From: Myxococcales bacterium | GTDB lineage: Bacteria; Myxococcota; Polyangia; Fen-1088 | Assembly: GCA_003157315.1 (NCBI GenBank) | Contig: PMJE01000283.1 | Span: 2,144 to 8,917 of the forward strand | Direction of reading: 5' to 3' | Length of the DNA stretch: 6,774 nucleotides | Shown here: positions 6,262 through 6,774 of the stretch, in pieces | Layout of the letters: every line of letters begins with the position of its first letter | How positions within the stretch are numbered: position 1 is the stretch's first letter | Program-made: the position numbers and the translations under genes | Notes under the pieces: model-generated | Seen by the model: the letters and a program-made list of their open reading frames with translations, nothing else | Told to the model about the DNA's origin: nothing | Database searches by the model: none

Positions 6262-6774
6262 ATGAGTCCTTCTTGCCGTGCACGAGGATGCCGAATCACA
6301 AAAATATTCGCGAATGCAACTCTCACGCTCTCAGTGTTATGTGCAGCATGCTCGTTCGACTACGGATCCCTGCAAGGGGGAAACCCGGGAGTGGGCGGCG
6401 GGAGCGGGTTGGGCGGCACGATGGACAGCAGCGGCACGACTTCCAGCGGCGGGAGCTACAGCACGAGCGGGACGGTCTTGGAGGGCGGGAGCTTCAGTTC
6501 TGGCGGGATCTACAGCACAGGCGGGACGATTTCAAAGGGCGGGAGCAACAACTCTGGCGGGATCTACAGCGCCGGTGGTACGACCCCGAAGGGTGGGAGC
6601 CAAAGCTCAGGCGGCATCACCACTTCGTTGAGCGGCGGCGCGATCGTGGTGAACTTAGGCGGCGTGATCAGCGCGGGCGGCACCACTTCGTCGAGCGGCG
6701 GCATCACGACTGCAGGTGGTGTGACCACCGCGGGCGGTGTGACCACCTCGGGCGGCGTCACCACCGGTCCTGCC
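6262..6774 (+). CDS. Secreted Gly/Ser/Thr-stalk protein, probably a lipoprotein (3' end outside window)
   Basis: The frame from ATG 6262 stays open for 171 codons to the last base of the window; no stop is seen. The N-terminus is basic (Arg6, Arg8, Arg11, Lys14), then hydrophobic (IFANATLTLSVL), then LCAAC with Cys30, a plausible though not classical lipobox (Cys at -3), followed by SFDYGS. From about residue 38 everything is a Gly-Gly-periodic stalk: 18-residue units such as GGSNNSGGIYSAGGTTPK, then ITTAGG/VTTAGG blocks nearly identical to those of the protein at 4089-5066. A folded C-terminal domain is expected downstream by analogy but is not in the window. It starts 2 bp after the TPR gene and shares its transcript. 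Function unknown; a surface-displayed protein is the reasonable guess. Two overlapping ORFs (6278-6631 plus, 6564-6764 minus) are shadows. Confidence 0.85.
   Translation, partial: MSPSCRARGCRITKIFANATLTLSVLCAACSFDYGSLQGGNPGVGGGSGLGGTMDSSGTTSSGGSYSTSGTVLEGGSFSSGGIYSTGGTISKGGSNNSGGIYSAGGTTPKGGSQSSGGITTSLSGGAIVVNLGGVISAGGTTSSSGGITTAGGVTTAGGVTTSGGVTTGPA
6484..6624 (+). repeat. 54-bp (18-residue) imperfect tandem repeat in the stalk
   Basis: Units at 6484-6537 and 6538-6591, and a partial one from 6592, encode GGSFSSGGIYSTGGTISK, GGSNNSGGIYSAGGTTPK and GGSQSSGGITTS. They share GGCGGGAGC starts and a common core TCTGGCGGGATCTACAGC (the third unit is diverged). Each 18-residue unit is itself three GG-headed hexapeptides, so the stalk grew by duplication at two scales. 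Confidence 0.85.
6674..6746 (+). repeat. Dispersed repeat, copy 2 (in the last gene)
   Basis: Partner of 4369-4444. The 6688-6746 part matches 4386-4444 at 57 of 59 positions, in the same orientation and reading frame, 2302 bases apart. The match decays beyond 6746, where this copy reads TCGGGC and the other GTAGGC. Confidence 0.9.

Noticed and set aside
6564..6764. Minus-strand ORF with VTPPAVVTPP repeats
   Set aside because: Reverse complement of the ITTAGG/VTTAGG repeats of the plus-strand stalk gene.

Overview
The window is GC-rich and looks like a chromosomal segment of a Myxococcota bacterium, most likely of the Polyangiales type. I infer this from three things: a very large soluble CheR/PAS/histidine-kinase/receiver hybrid, secreted proteins with long Gly-Gly-Ser/Thr/Asn low-complexity stalks, and a TPR protein with a Pro/Val linker and a C-terminal membrane hairpin. 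No database search was possible, so the taxonomy is inference. All intact genes lie on the plus strand.

Layout: (1) 30-3803 is a 1257-residue cytosolic hybrid sensor kinase with a CheR-type methyltransferase module at its N-terminus. Its frame is still open at base 1, so the true start, or an extra N-terminal domain, may lie upstream. (2) 3804-4088 is intergenic, with a sigma70-like promoter and a leader for the next gene. (3) 4089-5066 is a secreted or lipid-anchored protein with a Gly/Ser/Asn/Thr stalk and a six-cysteine C-terminal domain. (4) 5067-5362 has no intact gene. It holds a hairpin, a minus-strand remnant of the 3' end of a class I/II aminotransferase gene (about 5101-5290), and immediately beyond it a good promoter. 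(5) 5363-6259 is a signal-peptide/TPR/Pro-rich/two-helix envelope protein. (6) From 6262 to the window end, 2 bp after that gene, is the 5' part of a second Gly/Ser/Thr-stalk secreted protein whose stop lies outside the window.

How the genes relate: the kinase is separated from the rest by a promoter-bearing spacer, and nothing visible ties it functionally to the downstream genes. The TPR gene and the last gene are almost certainly one operon (2 bp gap, GGAGGT Shine-Dalgarno inside the upstream gene's end). The gene at 4089 and the one at 6262 share a nearly identical coding block of about 75 bp in their stalks. Two stalked surface proteins therefore flank a periplasm-facing TPR protein, which suggests a cell-envelope locus. 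The truncated aminotransferase suggests that the TPR/stalk operon was joined to this site by a rearrangement. I found no CRISPR array, RNA gene, transposase or phage gene.
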